Shown here: positions 19,734 through 28,402 of the stretch, piece by piece
How positions within the stretch are numbered: position 1 is the stretch's first letter
Layout: every line of letters starts with the position of its first letter
IMG/VR virus record: IMGVR_UViG_3300032322_001765
Span: 124,001-188,000 of that record
DNA: 64,000 bases
Direction: 5' to 3' (one strand)
From: a virus
Program-made: the position numbers and the translations under genes
Notes under the pieces: model-generated
What the model saw: only the letters and a program-made list of their open reading frames with translations
Database searches by the model: none
Told to the model about the DNA's origin: nothing

Positions 19734-19964
19734 ATGCAGGCAGTAGTATGGAGCAAGTACCACTGTCCTTTTTGTGACCAAGCAAAAGCATTATTAGAAG
19801 CAAAAGGGATAGAGTACGTAGAAAAGAAAATAGGAGATGGGTACACTAGAGAAGATTTACTAGAAGAAGTACCTACTGCAAGAACAGTACCACAAATTTT
19901 CGTAGATGGAAAACTCATAGGTGGGTTTACAGAACTAAAGAAAATGCTAATTGAAAGCAAATAA
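19734..19964 (+). CDS. Glutaredoxin (RNR electron donor)
   Basis: 76 residues with a dithiol CPFC active site (C11/C14), the cis-Pro loop RTVPQIFVDGKLIGGF and an extra acidic helix. Preceded by AAGGGGAGAAGT, a good Shine-Dalgarno. The immediate position after nrdB argues for a T4 NrdC-like role in reducing the phage RNR. Its stop overlaps the next start as TAATG. Confidence 0.93.
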   Translation: MQAVVWSKYHCPFCDQAKALLEAKGIEYVEKKIGDGYTREDLLEEVPTARTVPQIFVDGKLIGGFTELKKMLIESK

Positions 19965-20257
19965 TGGAACTAAACAAAATTTACACATTTAAATTAAACT
20001 CAGGTGAAGAGATAATTGCTAAAATAGTAGGCGACGGTCCTAAGTTTATCGTAATACAAAACCCCGTTTCAGTAGCCCCAAACGGTAAGGGAATCGGATT
20101 AATTCCTAGCTTATTCACTGCTGATATTAACGGTGAGGCCAAGCTAAATATTAATAGTGTTAGTGTGTATGCAGAGACCGACGAAAGCATACAAACTAAG
20201 TACATTGAGATAACTACTGGAATAAGTATTCCAGATAAAAAGATTTTAGTAGGATAA
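19964..20257 (+). CDS. Small Sm-like (LSm/Hfq-fold type) phage protein
   Basis: 97 residues. The N-terminal YTFKLNSGEEIIAKIVGDGPKFIVIQNPVSV looks like the first strands of an Sm fold (the strand-turn-strand with GEEIIAKV), a pattern I associate with small Sm-like proteins in T4-like marine phages. The family assignment is by pattern only. It could bind RNA or oligomerise, but no partner is evident. Coupled to the glutaredoxin gene by TAATG. Confidence 0.6.
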   Translation: MELNKIYTFKLNSGEEIIAKIVGDGPKFIVIQNPVSVAPNGKGIGLIPSLFTADINGEAKLNINSVSVYAETDESIQTKYIEITTGISIPDKKILVG

Positions 20258-20262
20258 ATTAA

Positions 20263-20544
20263 ATGCCAAAACTTAGTCGTGTAGGAGATACAGATCAGCC
20301 CGGAGGTGCGATAGTCCGTGGTGCTCAAACTGTTATCTGTAATGGAATTAAAGTAGGACTGCATGTCAGCCCCATTACACCTCACGCCCCTTGGGGAACC
20401 CCGCACCCTCCCCATCATAATGCAGTCACAACAAACGGTAGCCCAACTGTATTCGCAGAAGGCGCACCTGTACTCAGAGTAGGATCTGGAAACAGTTGTG
20501 GACACAGTATTGTGAAGGGGAGTCCAGATGTTTTCGTGCCATGA
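20263..20544 (+). CDS. PAAR-motif tail-tip protein
   Basis: 93 residues with PAAR architecture: LSRVGDTDQPGGAIVRGAQTVICNG, then HAPWGTPHPPHHNAVTTNGSPTVFAEGAPVLRVGSGNSCGHSIVKGSPDVFV. The repeated G.P.V...G.P...G pattern and conserved His/Cys fit the metal-binding cone that caps the central spike of contractile tails (T4 gp5.4-type). It overlaps the following large gene by ATGA. Confidence 0.9.
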   Translation: MPKLSRVGDTDQPGGAIVRGAQTVICNGIKVGLHVSPITPHAPWGTPHPPHHNAVTTNGSPTVFAEGAPVLRVGSGNSCGHSIVKGSPDVFVP

Positions 20545-22577
20545 GTTTAACACCGTTAAAAGTTAATACATTAGGAGCATTAGTACAGAATCAAGGATTA
20601 TACATAAATCCAGAATCTGTAGGGTACATGGGTTCGAGTACTGCTCTTAATAATTACACTAAAGGTTCTTTAATAAGTTTAAACAGTTTAGGTATTTTAA
20701 GTGATGCTATACGACTAGCATTTACTAAAATTGGCAGTGGCGTTACTTCAAGCACTTATAACAATCTTATTTCTATTGGCTCCGCAAGTATACCTATATT
20801 AGGGTTATCTAAGCCATCAACTTATACAAATACATATACAGGCGAGATAACTAGTTATGGTTGGCTTAGACTGTTTCCTTATCAAGCTCACAAAGAATTC
20901 TATATTAACAACGGAAGTTACAGTGATTTCTTAGCAACATTTAACAGTTCGTATGGCACTTTTGTTTTACAAAATGAAACTATAAATGCTCTGAATAAAT
21001 CTACAACATATTTAGATGGCATCTACAGTAATATGAATGATTTAATTACTGGTGATATTACTGGAGTAAGTTTAAGTACATTTTATTGGGGACAAGATTT
21101 AATTAGTTTAGGTAAAGCTTTAGACTTATTATACATTGATAAATTTGGAAATCCACAAAATTTATTAATGACATTATATAAAAATCAGGCACTAACTACA
21201 GCGGTAAATACCTGTCTTTTAAGTGCCGGCTTAACGTCAACTGATATCGCAAGTTTAAGCAATGGTGTTCCTGCTACAACGGAACAACTAAAATTATTGT
21301 ATGCTGCATTTTCTTTAATTATTGGAAATGATTTAAGTGATGTTTGTGTGCCATTGAATTGTCAAACACAAGGATTAGAAACTTTAGCTGATTTATTGGA
21401 TCCTAAAAAGTTATTTCCAAACAGTTATGCAACACTCACATACCCCAAATATAACAGTATACCATTACCAACAAATAGTAAAACATACTTTTTAATTTAT
21501 TCAGGAAATGAAGTTAACGTAGACAATAGTACAAACATTGGGCAACGACTTTTAAACATTATACCACCTGAAATTGCTTATGCCGCAGATGCATTTGCAA
21601 TAAGTATGATGCAAATTAAAAACATAAAAACAACTAGTATTGAAAAATTTAGTCAAGTAGTTACTAATTTAGAAAATGTAAGCGATTTACAAAATGTAAA
21701 TGGAACTAACATTCCTACTAATACCGGTTTCGCTAATGCAGCTATCACACAAATAGCAAAAGGTTCGGGAAAAAATAACCTTTACACAATGTGTGATTTT
21801 TTTGGTTCTATGACTAGTTTACATTACAATTGGAAATTATTAAATGATAGTTTATCGGGTTTAATTTCCGTTTCACTTGCATCAATATACACAAACATGT
21901 ATAGTTTACTTGCTGGACCCGGTCCATATACTAATTTGCAAAATTTTATTACACAAGCCAATAATGAAATTATAAATATTTTGGATGCGAATCTAAGTAA
22001 AGGTAGTGCAATAAATGCGATTTATAATGATTTTGGAACTAAGTTAACCAAAGAAGAAAATGCAAGAAGTTTGGCTTTAGGAAATTTAACGGAATTACAA
22101 AGTAGTGTTAATGACACTGTTTTGTTTATTGATAATCTGCAACAGTATGCAAATAATACTGAAATTGAAGGTGCTGCGCAGGTACTAGAAAATATAGCAG
22201 ATATAACAACAGAAGGAGGAAATAATTTAATTGCGGCCATGCGTGAGGCGAGAAACGCACAAAGGTTAGGTTTAGCTGGGTTAACTCAAGATAATCAAAT
22301 TCTTGTAGGAACAACTTTAGCTTTGCCTAGGGTATCAGGATCAACATTGAATGAATCCCCTATAGAAGGATACCCCAATAGCGACACTCTAAATGATATT
22401 CCTATCATTACGGGTGCTGCAACAGTTTTAGGAAGCCTAGCAGGCTCATCTGAAACTACGTTAGTACCAGACAATCTCAGTATATTAGTCCAACCATCGG
22501 ACAAGTCTGTACTAGCACCAGACATAGCAGTAGAAGAGGTAACTCTTTGTAACTGTGATTGCTGGGATCTTTTATGA
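20541..22577 (+). CDS. Probable virion structural protein downstream of PAAR
   Basis: 678 residues from the ATG overlapping the PAAR stop (ATGA). Ser/Thr/Asn-rich and helical, with long uncharged stretches (LTPLKVNTLGALVQNQ, GWLRLFPYQAHKEFYINNGSY, YKNQALTTAVNTCLLSAGL). The extreme C-terminus is CNCDCWDLL, four residues before the stop being a Cys-Asp-Cys-Trp cluster. No enzyme motif is seen. Its coupling to PAAR suggests a tail or baseplate component. Not recognised beyond that. Confidence 0.65.
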   Translation: MSLTPLKVNTLGALVQNQGLYINPESVGYMGSSTALNNYTKGSLISLNSLGILSDAIRLAFTKIGSGVTSSTYNNLISIGSASIPILGLSKPSTYTNTYTGEITSYGWLRLFPYQAHKEFYINNGSYSDFLATFNSSYGTFVLQNETINALNKSTTYLDGIYSNMNDLITGDITGVSLSTFYWGQDLISLGKALDLLYIDKFGNPQNLLMTLYKNQALTTAVNTCLLSAGLTSTDIASLSNGVPATTEQLKLLYAAFSLIIGNDLSDVCVPLNCQTQGLETLADLLDPKKLFPNSYATLTYPKYNSIPLPTNSKTYFLIYSGNEVNVDNSTNIGQRLLNIIPPEIAYAADAFAISMMQIKNIKTTSIEKFSQVVTNLENVSDLQNVNGTNIPTNTGFANAAITQIAKGSGKNNLYTMCDFFGSMTSLHYNWKLLNDSLSGLISVSLASIYTNMYSLLAGPGPYTNLQNFITQANNEIINILDANLSKGSAINAIYNDFGTKLTKEENARSLALGNLTELQSSVNDTVLFIDNLQQYANNTEIEGAAQVLENIADITTEGGNNLIAAMREARNAQRLGLAGLTQDNQILVGTTLALPRVSGSTLNESPIEGYPNSDTLNDIPIITGAATVLGSLAGSSETTLVPDNLSILVQPSDKSVLAPDIAVEEVTLCNCDCWDLL

Positions 22578-22655
22578 TAAGTTATTAATTTAACCGCTGT
22601 CATTGTGTAAACTAACAACTGTGGGTGTCCAACATCCATGGAAGAAAGGAGATAA

Positions 22656-23192
22656 ATGATGCACAATTTTTATAATAAGGTTAGGGCCCTTTTAATGCCC
22701 ACAATCGTAGTTTTGGGATTTACTACATGTATCCCATTAGCAGCAAGTATGGATAATGTTCGTCGGCACCATAAGAAAATGGTAAACGTAGAACAAGTGA
22801 AGTGTTTAGCAACTAATATTTTTTATGAGGCTCGAATGGAGCCATTAGCGGGTCAAGCCGCAGTTGCTAGAGTAGTAGTAAATCGAGTTAAACATGGATT
22901 TGCTTCTACCCCTTGCAAGGTAATTTATCAGTCAAATTACTTTAACAGGGGAAATGATATGAAAGTAAAAGTTTGTCAATTTTCATGGGTTTGTGAAAAG
23001 CTAGGAAAACCAAAAGAAAATGATCCTCGCTTTAAACAAGCTATGCAAATTGCATATGACGTATTGGCACATGACAAGTATAAAGAGGTTGTGCCAAAGT
23101 CAACACTTTTCTTCCATGCTACGCACGTGTCACCAGAATGGAAGTATAAAAAGGTTAAAAAAATAGGTAACCATATTTTTTACAGTAAGTAG
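22656..23192 (+). CDS. Cell-wall hydrolase, SleB/Hydrolase_2 family, with signal sequence
   Basis: 178 residues. The N-terminal segment MPTIVVLGFTTCIPLAA is a hydrophobic signal or anchor. The mature part matches SleB-type hydrolases: CLATNIFYEARMEPLAGQAAVARVVVNRV with the catalytic Glu of YEAR, then CQFSW and TLFFHATHVSPEWK. These enzymes cleave peptidoglycan, so lysis is the expected role. AAGGAG lies 5 nt before the ATG. A second ATG follows immediately. Confidence 0.88.
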   Translation: MMHNFYNKVRALLMPTIVVLGFTTCIPLAASMDNVRRHHKKMVNVEQVKCLATNIFYEARMEPLAGQAAVARVVVNRVKHGFASTPCKVIYQSNYFNRGNDMKVKVCQFSWVCEKLGKPKENDPRFKQAMQIAYDVLAHDKYKEVVPKSTLFFHATHVSPEWKYKKVKKIGNHIFYSK

Positions 23193-23216
23193 TCGTTTAT
23201 ATGAATTCTGTAAAAA

Positions 23217-23224
23217 TATAAATA
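23217..23224 (+). promoter_or_regulatory. T4-type late promoter (TATAAATA)
   Basis: Exact octamer 21 nt before the ATG at 23246; the predicted leader contains AGGAG. This is the conventional spacing, unlike the cargo-island promoters. Confidence 0.6.
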
Positions 23225-23245
23225 AAGCATAATAGGAGAACTATC

Positions 23246-23362
23246 ATGCTTGAAACACTATTTTGGTTAGCTGTGGGAATGTTTATAGGATGGAACTTCC
23301 CACAGCCTGAATTCGCAAAAAATATACAATCTCGATTGTTAAACAGTTTTAGGAAAGACTAA
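23246..23362 (+). CDS. Small single-pass membrane protein
   Basis: 38 residues (ATG to TAA), preceded by TAGGAGAACTATC. An N-terminal hydrophobic helix (LETLFWLAVGMFIGWNF) is followed by PQPEFAK and a basic tail. The layout resembles tiny membrane proteins I have seen in T4-like marine phages. Lies 1 nt upstream of iscU's start and may be co-transcribed with it. Confidence 0.7.
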   Translation: MLETLFWLAVGMFIGWNFPQPEFAKNIQSRLLNSFRKD

Positions 23363-23363
23363 C

Positions 23364-23744
23364 ATGGCTTATTCGGAAAAGGTTCTAGATCATTATGAAA
23401 ATCCCAGAAACGTGGGTAGTTTTGATGCTAGCGATCTGTCCATTGGCACTGGTCTTGTTGGTGCACCTGCTTGCGGTGATGTTTTAAAACTTCAAATAAA
23501 AGTAGAAAATGATATTATCACAGACGCAAAATTCAAAACGTATGGCTGCGGGTCGGCGATTGCTAGTTCGTCGCTTGTTACGGAATGGCTTAAAGGAAAA
23601 ACGCTTCAGGAAGCTGATGAAATTAAGAACACGCAAATTGCGGAAGAGTTGGCTCTCCCGCCAGTCAAAATTCACTGTTCAATATTGGCGGAAGATGCTA
23701 TAAAATCTGCTATTAACGATTATAGGAAAAAGTGTTCGCTCTAA
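23364..23744 (+). CDS. iscU: IscU/NifU-like Fe-S cluster scaffold
   Basis: 126 residues, complete IscU fold. The three Cys ligands are in GAPACGDV (C37), YGCGSA (C62) and IHCSILAEDAI (C105), with the partner Asp D39 and His H104. The HscA chaperone-binding motif LPPVK is intact at 98-102, which is diagnostic of IscU rather than SufU. It would accept sulfur from host IscS and hand clusters on. Next to an A-type carrier and upstream of 13 radical SAM genes that each need [4Fe-4S]. Confidence 0.93.
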   Translation: MAYSEKVLDHYENPRNVGSFDASDLSIGTGLVGAPACGDVLKLQIKVENDIITDAKFKTYGCGSAIASSSLVTEWLKGKTLQEADEIKNTQIAEELALPPVKIHCSILAEDAIKSAINDYRKKCSL

Positions 23745-23932
23745 TAGTCATTGCGATTTTAAATGGATCGCCAATTAATAAAAATGATGGTAGTTTAGTC
23801 ATGTATTTTAATACTAGGCAAGAGTGTTTAGATGCCAAAGATAAAATTATAAATTCATGGCAAATTACTAGATATCGTGTTTCTGCTTCCTGCATTTATA
23901 TTAAACCTTATAAAAATGATTACACTAACTGA
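23732..23932 (+). CDS. Small hypothetical protein between iscU and iscA
   Basis: 66 residues with a GTG start overlapping the end of iscU by 13 nt. FALIVIAILNG is a short hydrophobic start, then GSLVMYFNTRQECLDAKDKIINSW and SASCIYIKPYKND. The pair of cysteines and the weak signal sequence suggest an exported protein with one disulfide. Not recognised. Overlaps the next start by 17 nt. Confidence 0.55.
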   Translation: MFALIVIAILNGSPINKNDGSLVMYFNTRQECLDAKDKIINSWQITRYRVSASCIYIKPYKNDYTN

Positions 23933-24242
23933 AACTGCTGCAAATAGAATTAAACAGCAAATATCTAAACGGGGTAAGGGTGAGGGCATCTTATTGGGCG
24001 TTAGAACAACCGGATGCTCAGGTCTAGCTTATAAGTTAGAATATGTAGACCAACCACCTGTAACAAGAGACTACATGCAATACACAAGTAACGGAGTTAA
24101 TATTTGGATAAATGGTAGAGATTTACCATATATTGACGGATTAACAATGGAATATAAAAGAGAAGGCTTAAATGAGGGTTTTGATTTTATTAATCCAAAA
24201 GAAAAAGATCGTTGTGGTTGCGGAGAAAGTTTTAGAGTATAA
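23916..24242 (+). CDS. iscA: A-type Fe-S carrier (IscA/HesB family)
   Basis: 108 residues from the ATG at 23916; a longer in-frame start at 23877 would add 13 residues and is less likely because MITLTETAANRIKQQI is the standard family N-terminus. Conserved ligands are C34 in TGCSGLAYK and C100/C102 in CGCGESF. A-type carriers move [4Fe-4S] or [2Fe-2S] clusters to apo-enzymes. Together with iscU this gives the phage a partial ISC system. Confidence 0.9.
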   Translation: MITLTETAANRIKQQISKRGKGEGILLGVRTTGCSGLAYKLEYVDQPPVTRDYMQYTSNGVNIWINGRDLPYIDGLTMEYKREGLNEGFDFINPKEKDRCGCGESFRV

Positions 24243-24262
24243 AATTTAGTGATACATACTGT

Positions 24263-25135
24263 ATGACTAAACAAAAATCTAAATCTAAACAAAAGCAATT
24301 TGATGTAAATGAACATCTAGATACTCTTAAACCAATATTAGGAACCACAGATACTAAAGTTGGTGAAATGTTGGTTTACAAGAATGATAACATAATCAGT
24401 CTGTCATTAGCATTATATGGCGAGTATTGTCATGCAGAAGTTGACATTATGTCACGCTATTTGGATAATACTAGTATATATGTTGATGTTGGCACAAACA
24501 TCGGTTATCATGCCCTCGCAGTGTTTACACAAACAGGATGTCATGTAAGAGGATTCGAACCTCACCCTACTCATTTTTCTGTTGCTGCATATAATTGCAG
24601 AGATAAACCAATAAGAATTTATAATACGGCAGTGGGAAATAATAATGGTACTATCACTTTACAAGATTTTGATCCTGAGAGTTTTGGTAATTATGGCGAG
24701 ATAAAATTTGATAATAGTGGTACAATAAATGCAAGCATTATTAGACTTGATGATTTAGAAGAATTAACACATTGTGACTTAATAAAAATAGATGTAGAAG
24801 GTTTAGAGCTAGATGTATTGCATGGAGCTACACGACTTTTAAACTCAAGTAGACCTGTTATATTTTATGAAGCAATAGATAGAGAAAATTACGAACCTTG
24901 CCTAAGCTATTTACGTGATATGCAATATAAACAATATTGGGTTACATGTAGAAACAAACCATTGGCACCTACTTACAAACAAACAGATGAAAATCCTTTT
25001 GAGGCATATGGTGTAAGCAATATTTTAGCAGTACCAGCTGAAAAAGAACAACCAATCGATTTGGCTCCAGTTGTTGAAGGGGAAAGTTTTTTAGAAATGA
25101 TTACAAGGTACCAAAATTACAAACTATTGTTTTGA
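24263..25135 (+). CDS. FkbM-family methyltransferase
   Basis: 290 residues. The core is YVDVGTNIGYHALAVF, GFEPHPTHFSVAAYNC, IRLDDL and CDLIKIDVEGLELDVLHGATRLL, the standard FkbM pattern (E-P-x-P after motif I and DVEG-E..V..G). Such enzymes methylate sugars or small molecules. A basic N-terminal tail is present (KQKSKSKQKQ). First gene of the cargo island; convergent with the following minus-strand gene, sharing 19 nt at the 3' ends. Confidence 0.85.
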   Translation: MTKQKSKSKQKQFDVNEHLDTLKPILGTTDTKVGEMLVYKNDNIISLSLALYGEYCHAEVDIMSRYLDNTSIYVDVGTNIGYHALAVFTQTGCHVRGFEPHPTHFSVAAYNCRDKPIRIYNTAVGNNNGTITLQDFDPESFGNYGEIKFDNSGTINASIIRLDDLEELTHCDLIKIDVEGLELDVLHGATRLLNSSRPVIFYEAIDRENYEPCLSYLRDMQYKQYWVTCRNKPLAPTYKQTDENPFEAYGVSNILAVPAEKEQPIDLAPVVEGESFLEMITRYQNYKLLF

Positions 25136-25740
25136 TCAGTTATATAGCTAAATTCAATCACAAAAACTATTCTAGGCTCATCACTTTTATGCTCTGATAC
25201 TGTATGCCACGCTTTAGTTTCGTGAAATAATAAATCACCCTCTTTAATATTTTGCCATATTAAATTTTCTGATTTTATTTCATGATTTCTAGCATGAGCC
25301 CACCCATCTTTTACGAATCCAAAGTCTGCACTATTATGCGGGGCTAACGGATAAAAAACTGCCATGGCATGGCTATCAGGATCGTGATCATGCACGTTTC
25401 CTGAACAGCCCTTCCAAATTTTATTTGTCCAAGCTCTAAAATATTTTATACCGGTTGCATTAGGATGTCCAAAATAATCACTAACACTTAATGCCTGTTT
25501 TTCAAACCACTTCTTAAATGGTTCTATTCCTTCAACATTTTTAAATAAGAAATAATTCTCTAATCTAAATGTACTAATACCTACACCGTTTTGATCTTCT
25601 AAACAAGGACATAATTTAGGATCAGAAAATAGCTTATCTAAACCTTCAGTAATAGTTGGTCCTTTATAAATTGCTTCATCATCGCAATGTGTTCTTGCTA
25701 CTTTATAATCAAATACGTTATATCTTTGCATTATTTCCAC
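25117..25740 (-). CDS. 2OG-Fe(II) oxygenase-like (double-stranded beta-helix) protein
   Basis: 207 residues. The HDHD motif at 117-120, distal H179 in AWHTVSEH and R190 in EPRIVFVIEFS fit the HxH/D...H...R pattern of the 2OG-Fe(II) oxygenases that hydroxylate proteins or small molecules. It overlaps the upstream gene (25731-26297) by 10 nt, so both are probably one transcript. Substrate unknown. Confidence 0.7.
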   Translation of the reverse strand: MEIMQRYNVFDYKVARTHCDDEAIYKGPTITEGLDKLFSDPKLCPCLEDQNGVGISTFRLENYFLFKNVEGIEPFKKWFEKQALSVSDYFGHPNATGIKYFRAWTNKIWKGCSGNVHDHDPDSHAMAVFYPLAPHNSADFGFVKDGWAHARNHEIKSENLIWQNIKEGDLLFHETKAWHTVSEHKSDEPRIVFVIEFSYITDQNNSL

Positions 25741-26297
25741 CTTGGATATTTATTTAAAACTTCGTAAAACTTATCGGGAAACAATTCCCAAACTGTCTGT
25801 TCGTGGCCTCTGTAAAAAACTGTTTTAACCCTTCTCATCATACCTTCTTTTTCCATCAATGGCGCAAATATATTGTGAACCTTACGTTGCGTTCCAATTT
25901 CTGATTCATTGCTTGTAATGTATAATTTAGAATTTTTTGGGGCCCATTCAATGCATTTGGGAATTAAAAATTGTGCTGTTGGATTTTGATTATCTGTAAT
26001 TACTTTTTTTGTGCGTAAAGCAGATCCGTAAGAACCATCTATTTTGTCTGTGAATACGCATGTCCTAGCAGCTATCCTATAGGAATTAGGGCCCATTACA
26101 TCATCAAAACTATGAGCAGCTACACTACCTATTGCATCATTTTTATAATACAATATCCAAATTTGTTTTTCTCTTTCATTGCTAAAGCAATCAACTAATT
26201 TTTCTTTGCTTATATTGTTGATAAATCCCCTACGTGAAGCTTCAGCGTAGAATTCAGATAAGTCTAAATTTTTATCCCATGCAATTAAATTAAACAT
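25731..26297 (-). CDS. Hypothetical protein, possibly GNAT-fold
   Basis: 188 residues. IWILYYKNDAIGSVAAHSFDD and TVFYRGHEQTVWELFP give an alternating strand/helix pattern compatible with a GNAT acyltransferase, but no clear Q/RxxGxG/A acetyl-CoA loop is seen, so this is weak. Preceded by a late-promoter-like GTTAAATA 5 nt upstream of the ATG. Divergent from the GSCFA gene. Confidence 0.55.
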   Translation of the reverse strand: MFNLIAWDKNLDLSEFYAEASRRGFINNISKEKLVDCFSNEREKQIWILYYKNDAIGSVAAHSFDDVMGPNSYRIAARTCVFTDKIDGSYGSALRTKKVITDNQNPTAQFLIPKCIEWAPKNSKLYITSNESEIGTQRKVHNIFAPLMEKEGMMRRVKTVFYRGHEQTVWELFPDKFYEVLNKYPRWK

Positions 26298-26302
26298 TTA
26301 AA

Positions 26303-26310
26303 TATTTAAC
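26303..26310 (-). promoter_or_regulatory. Late-promoter-like octamer GTTAAATA, N5 to ATG
   Basis: On the minus strand, GTTAAATA is followed by exactly 5 nt and then the ATG at 26297. Two deviations from TATAAATA, accepted because the same spacing recurs at other operon heads in this island. Confidence 0.4.
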
Positions 26311-26324
26311 ATAAAAAAGTAGCA

Positions 26325-26332
26325 TATAAATA
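26325..26332 (+). promoter_or_regulatory. Late promoter TATAAATA, N5 to ATG
   Basis: Perfect octamer followed by 5 nt and the ATG at 26338. If +1 lies 6 nt after the octamer's last base, as in T4, the transcript would begin at the A of the ATG, leaving no room for a Shine-Dalgarno. Confidence 0.6.
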
Positions 26333-26337
26333 TAGTT

Positions 26338-27240
26338 ATGCAAACGATCAATTCTGAACTCATTAATTCTAATCCTAATTATCAAAAATATTTTCCATTT
26401 CTGACTTCTGAAACTTATGTTCCCAAAATTGAACCAAAATTTCATTTAAATTGGGGAAAGGATTTTAACGTATTTTGTATTGGTAGTTGCTTTGCTAGAG
26501 AGATTGAACTAGAACTACAACATAAAAATTGTAATGTACAAACGTTAGTACCACTGGCCTCTTTTGAAAATAATGGATTAATGTCGTTGATGAATGAATA
26601 CAATGCAGGTTCTATAGCCCAACGAATTAAATGGGCGTTTGAATCGAATGATATTGGCGACAAAAGCATTTATTTAAAAAATGAAAAATATGTAGACCTA
26701 CTTTTAAATAGTGAAAAGTCACATGATATAGAATGGATTATTGAAAGAAGAAAAAGAATTAATGAAGTATATAAAACCCTTCCTGACGCAAATCTCGTAA
26801 TTATTACTTTAGGATTAACTGAAGTATGGTATGATAAAGAAACTAATTTTTATTTAAATAGAATACCACCTTTTAATGTTGATCCATCGAGGTACGAATT
26901 AAGAATTTTAGATGTAAAAAATTGTTTTGAGTTATTAAACACAGCACTTAAGAAAATTACAGATATTAATATTCCAATAGTCTTGACCATAAGCCCGGTA
27001 CCCTTAAAGGTTACATTTAGTGGTAAAGATCCTATAATAGCGAATGAAGAAAGTAAAAGCACCTTACGTTTAGTTGCATCAATGTTATCTGATTCTAATC
27101 CTTTAATTGATTATTTTCCTTCATTTGAGACAGTCAAAATAGGAGGATTAGAAAACTACTATGATGGCGGAATTCACGTTAAATTTGAATTGGTTGAAGA
27201 AATAGTAAATCATATGATTAACCTATATCAAGCCTCTTAA
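26338..27240 (+). CDS. GSCFA-domain protein (SGNH-like)
   Basis: 300 residues. The name-giving motif FCIGSCFAREIE occurs in the N-terminal part, followed by LVIITLGLTEVWYD and VLTISPVPLKVTF, the conserved blocks of the GSCFA family. That family is related to SGNH esterases and occurs in glycan-modification loci. The 3' end overlaps the convergent neighbour by 23 nt. Function inferred only at family level. Confidence 0.8.
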   Translation: MQTINSELINSNPNYQKYFPFLTSETYVPKIEPKFHLNWGKDFNVFCIGSCFAREIELELQHKNCNVQTLVPLASFENNGLMSLMNEYNAGSIAQRIKWAFESNDIGDKSIYLKNEKYVDLLLNSEKSHDIEWIIERRKRINEVYKTLPDANLVIITLGLTEVWYDKETNFYLNRIPPFNVDPSRYELRILDVKNCFELLNTALKKITDINIPIVLTISPVPLKVTFSGKDPIIANEESKSTLRLVASMLSDSNPLIDYFPSFETVKIGGLENYYDGGIHVKFELVEEIVNHMINLYQAS

Positions 27241-27901
27241 TAAAATCTTCAGGATAGTTGTTTCTAAAACTTTGCCAACAAAGTTTTTCTAGTAAAGAAA
27301 ATGGTTGAGGTTGATCCCAAACTATACCTAATTTTTCTGTGTTCTCTTTTAGTATATTTCGTCTTGTAGAATAAATGTGGCTTTCAACATCTTTAATACT
27401 AAACCATGGCTCAGATTCATGATAAGTAAAAAAATAGTTAATACTTTTTAGTTTACCATCCACTACAAAATAACTGCTGGGGTGCATACTATATTTGTAT
27501 AATCCTAAAGATTTATGAGCCCTAATAATGTTTAACATTTGATCTTGCCAATCAGGTAATACACTATCATAATTTTCTGTAACACAACCAGCTCGCTCCC
27601 AAAAATCAGGACCGTCTATTTCTAAATAAATCTTTTTATTGATTAAATCAATCTGTTTTATTTTAGGAACCAAATTAGGATATTCATTAGACATTAAATA
27701 GATGTATTGTAATTCTCTAGCCCATTTTTCTTCCATTTTTTCAGGGTCTACTACCTCATTTTGTCCCTTATGATATTCTGTGTCATTATAATACCACTGT
27801 ACAAACGTTTTTTTGTCCTCTGAAATAAGGCTTGTGTAAATTAAATTGTTTCTACATTGTCCAACATTAGGAACATTATTATAATAATAATTATAGTTCA
27901 T
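27218..27901 (-). CDS. Divergent kinase-fold-like protein (paralogue of the protein at 41851-42510)
   Basis: 227 residues. The layout ELQYIYLMS...NLVPKIKQIDLINKKIYLEIDG followed by HPSSYFVVDGKLKSINYFFTYH resembles a small kinase-like fold with a degenerate catalytic loop. The protein at 41851-42510 shows the same layout (YLKIFES...APEVLDIKDNKIFIKWYG, then YPHSHYYDTNGQMHCIDFY). Neither has a clear HxD or DFG triad, so both may be pseudokinases or phosphotransferases. Follows the DSBH gene in the same transcript with 11 nt overlap. Confidence 0.5.
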   Translation of the reverse strand: MNYNYYYNNVPNVGQCRNNLIYTSLISEDKKTFVQWYYNDTEYHKGQNEVVDPEKMEEKWARELQYIYLMSNEYPNLVPKIKQIDLINKKIYLEIDGPDFWERAGCVTENYDSVLPDWQDQMLNIIRAHKSLGLYKYSMHPSSYFVVDGKLKSINYFFTYHESEPWFSIKDVESHIYSTRRNILKENTEKLGIVWDQPQPFSLLEKLCWQSFRNNYPEDFIKRLDIG

Positions 27902-28397
27902 CTAAAAATTCTGTAACTTGTAGTACATATCTTGTTGTGTAGCCAATGTTTGCAGACCCATGATAAGCATCTTGTTTTGCATAAGCAAAAACATCTCCTG
28001 CTTTATAGTTCGTAATTAACTCATCGTTAATTATAAAAACATGCCCTGATTCGTAATCAGTCCATGGCATCCAGTATCTCACTACATTTTTTTCTACGTC
28101 AGGATCTTGATGCATATTCATATATTGTGCAGGCATCATTTTAACCATCCACCAATAATAATTATTGGTAGTTATCCAAGGAGGAACAATATCAAATGGA
28201 ACATTAGTGTGTTTAAAATACCAAAAATGCACCGCCGTCATATCATAACCAGATTCTGCTGCACGTTTATAAACGTTAGTATGATATTGATCTATTGGAA
28301 TCGAAGGTGGACGCGGTTGTCCTTGAGTGTTTTTAAAGAACTCTATCCACTCAGGTTTCACCCAATCAATGTAGTTGCCGATATATCGTAATCCCAT
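27891..28397 (-). CDS. 2OG-Fe(II) oxygenase-like (DSBH) protein
   Basis: 168 residues. Facial-triad pattern H96-x-D98 in MNMHQDPD, distal H146 in AYHGSANIG and R156 in TRYVLQVT. The body also has GHVFIINDELITNYKAGDVFAY, as in aspartyl/asparaginyl hydroxylase-like barrels. First gene of a two-gene minus-strand operon with its own late promoter 5 nt before the ATG. Confidence 0.7.
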   Translation of the reverse strand: MGLRYIGNYIDWVKPEWIEFFKNTQGQPRPPSIPIDQYHTNVYKRAAESGYDMTAVHFWYFKHTNVPFDIVPPWITTNNYYWWMVKMMPAQYMNMHQDPDVEKNVVRYWMPWTDYESGHVFIINDELITNYKAGDVFAYAKQDAYHGSANIGYTTRYVLQVTEFLDEL

Positions 28398-28402
28398 TCA
28401 AA

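Noticed and set aside
19981-20553. 190-residue minus-strand ORF over the Sm-like and PAAR genes
   Set aside because: PAAR and Sm-like genes on the plus strand are coupled by start/stop overlaps and have clear motifs.
28107-28391. Plus-strand 94-residue ORF overlapping the minus-strand DSBH gene
   Set aside because: The opposite frame carries a recognisable oxygenase with H-x-D...H...R; the plus frame is Ile/His/Arg-biased noise.
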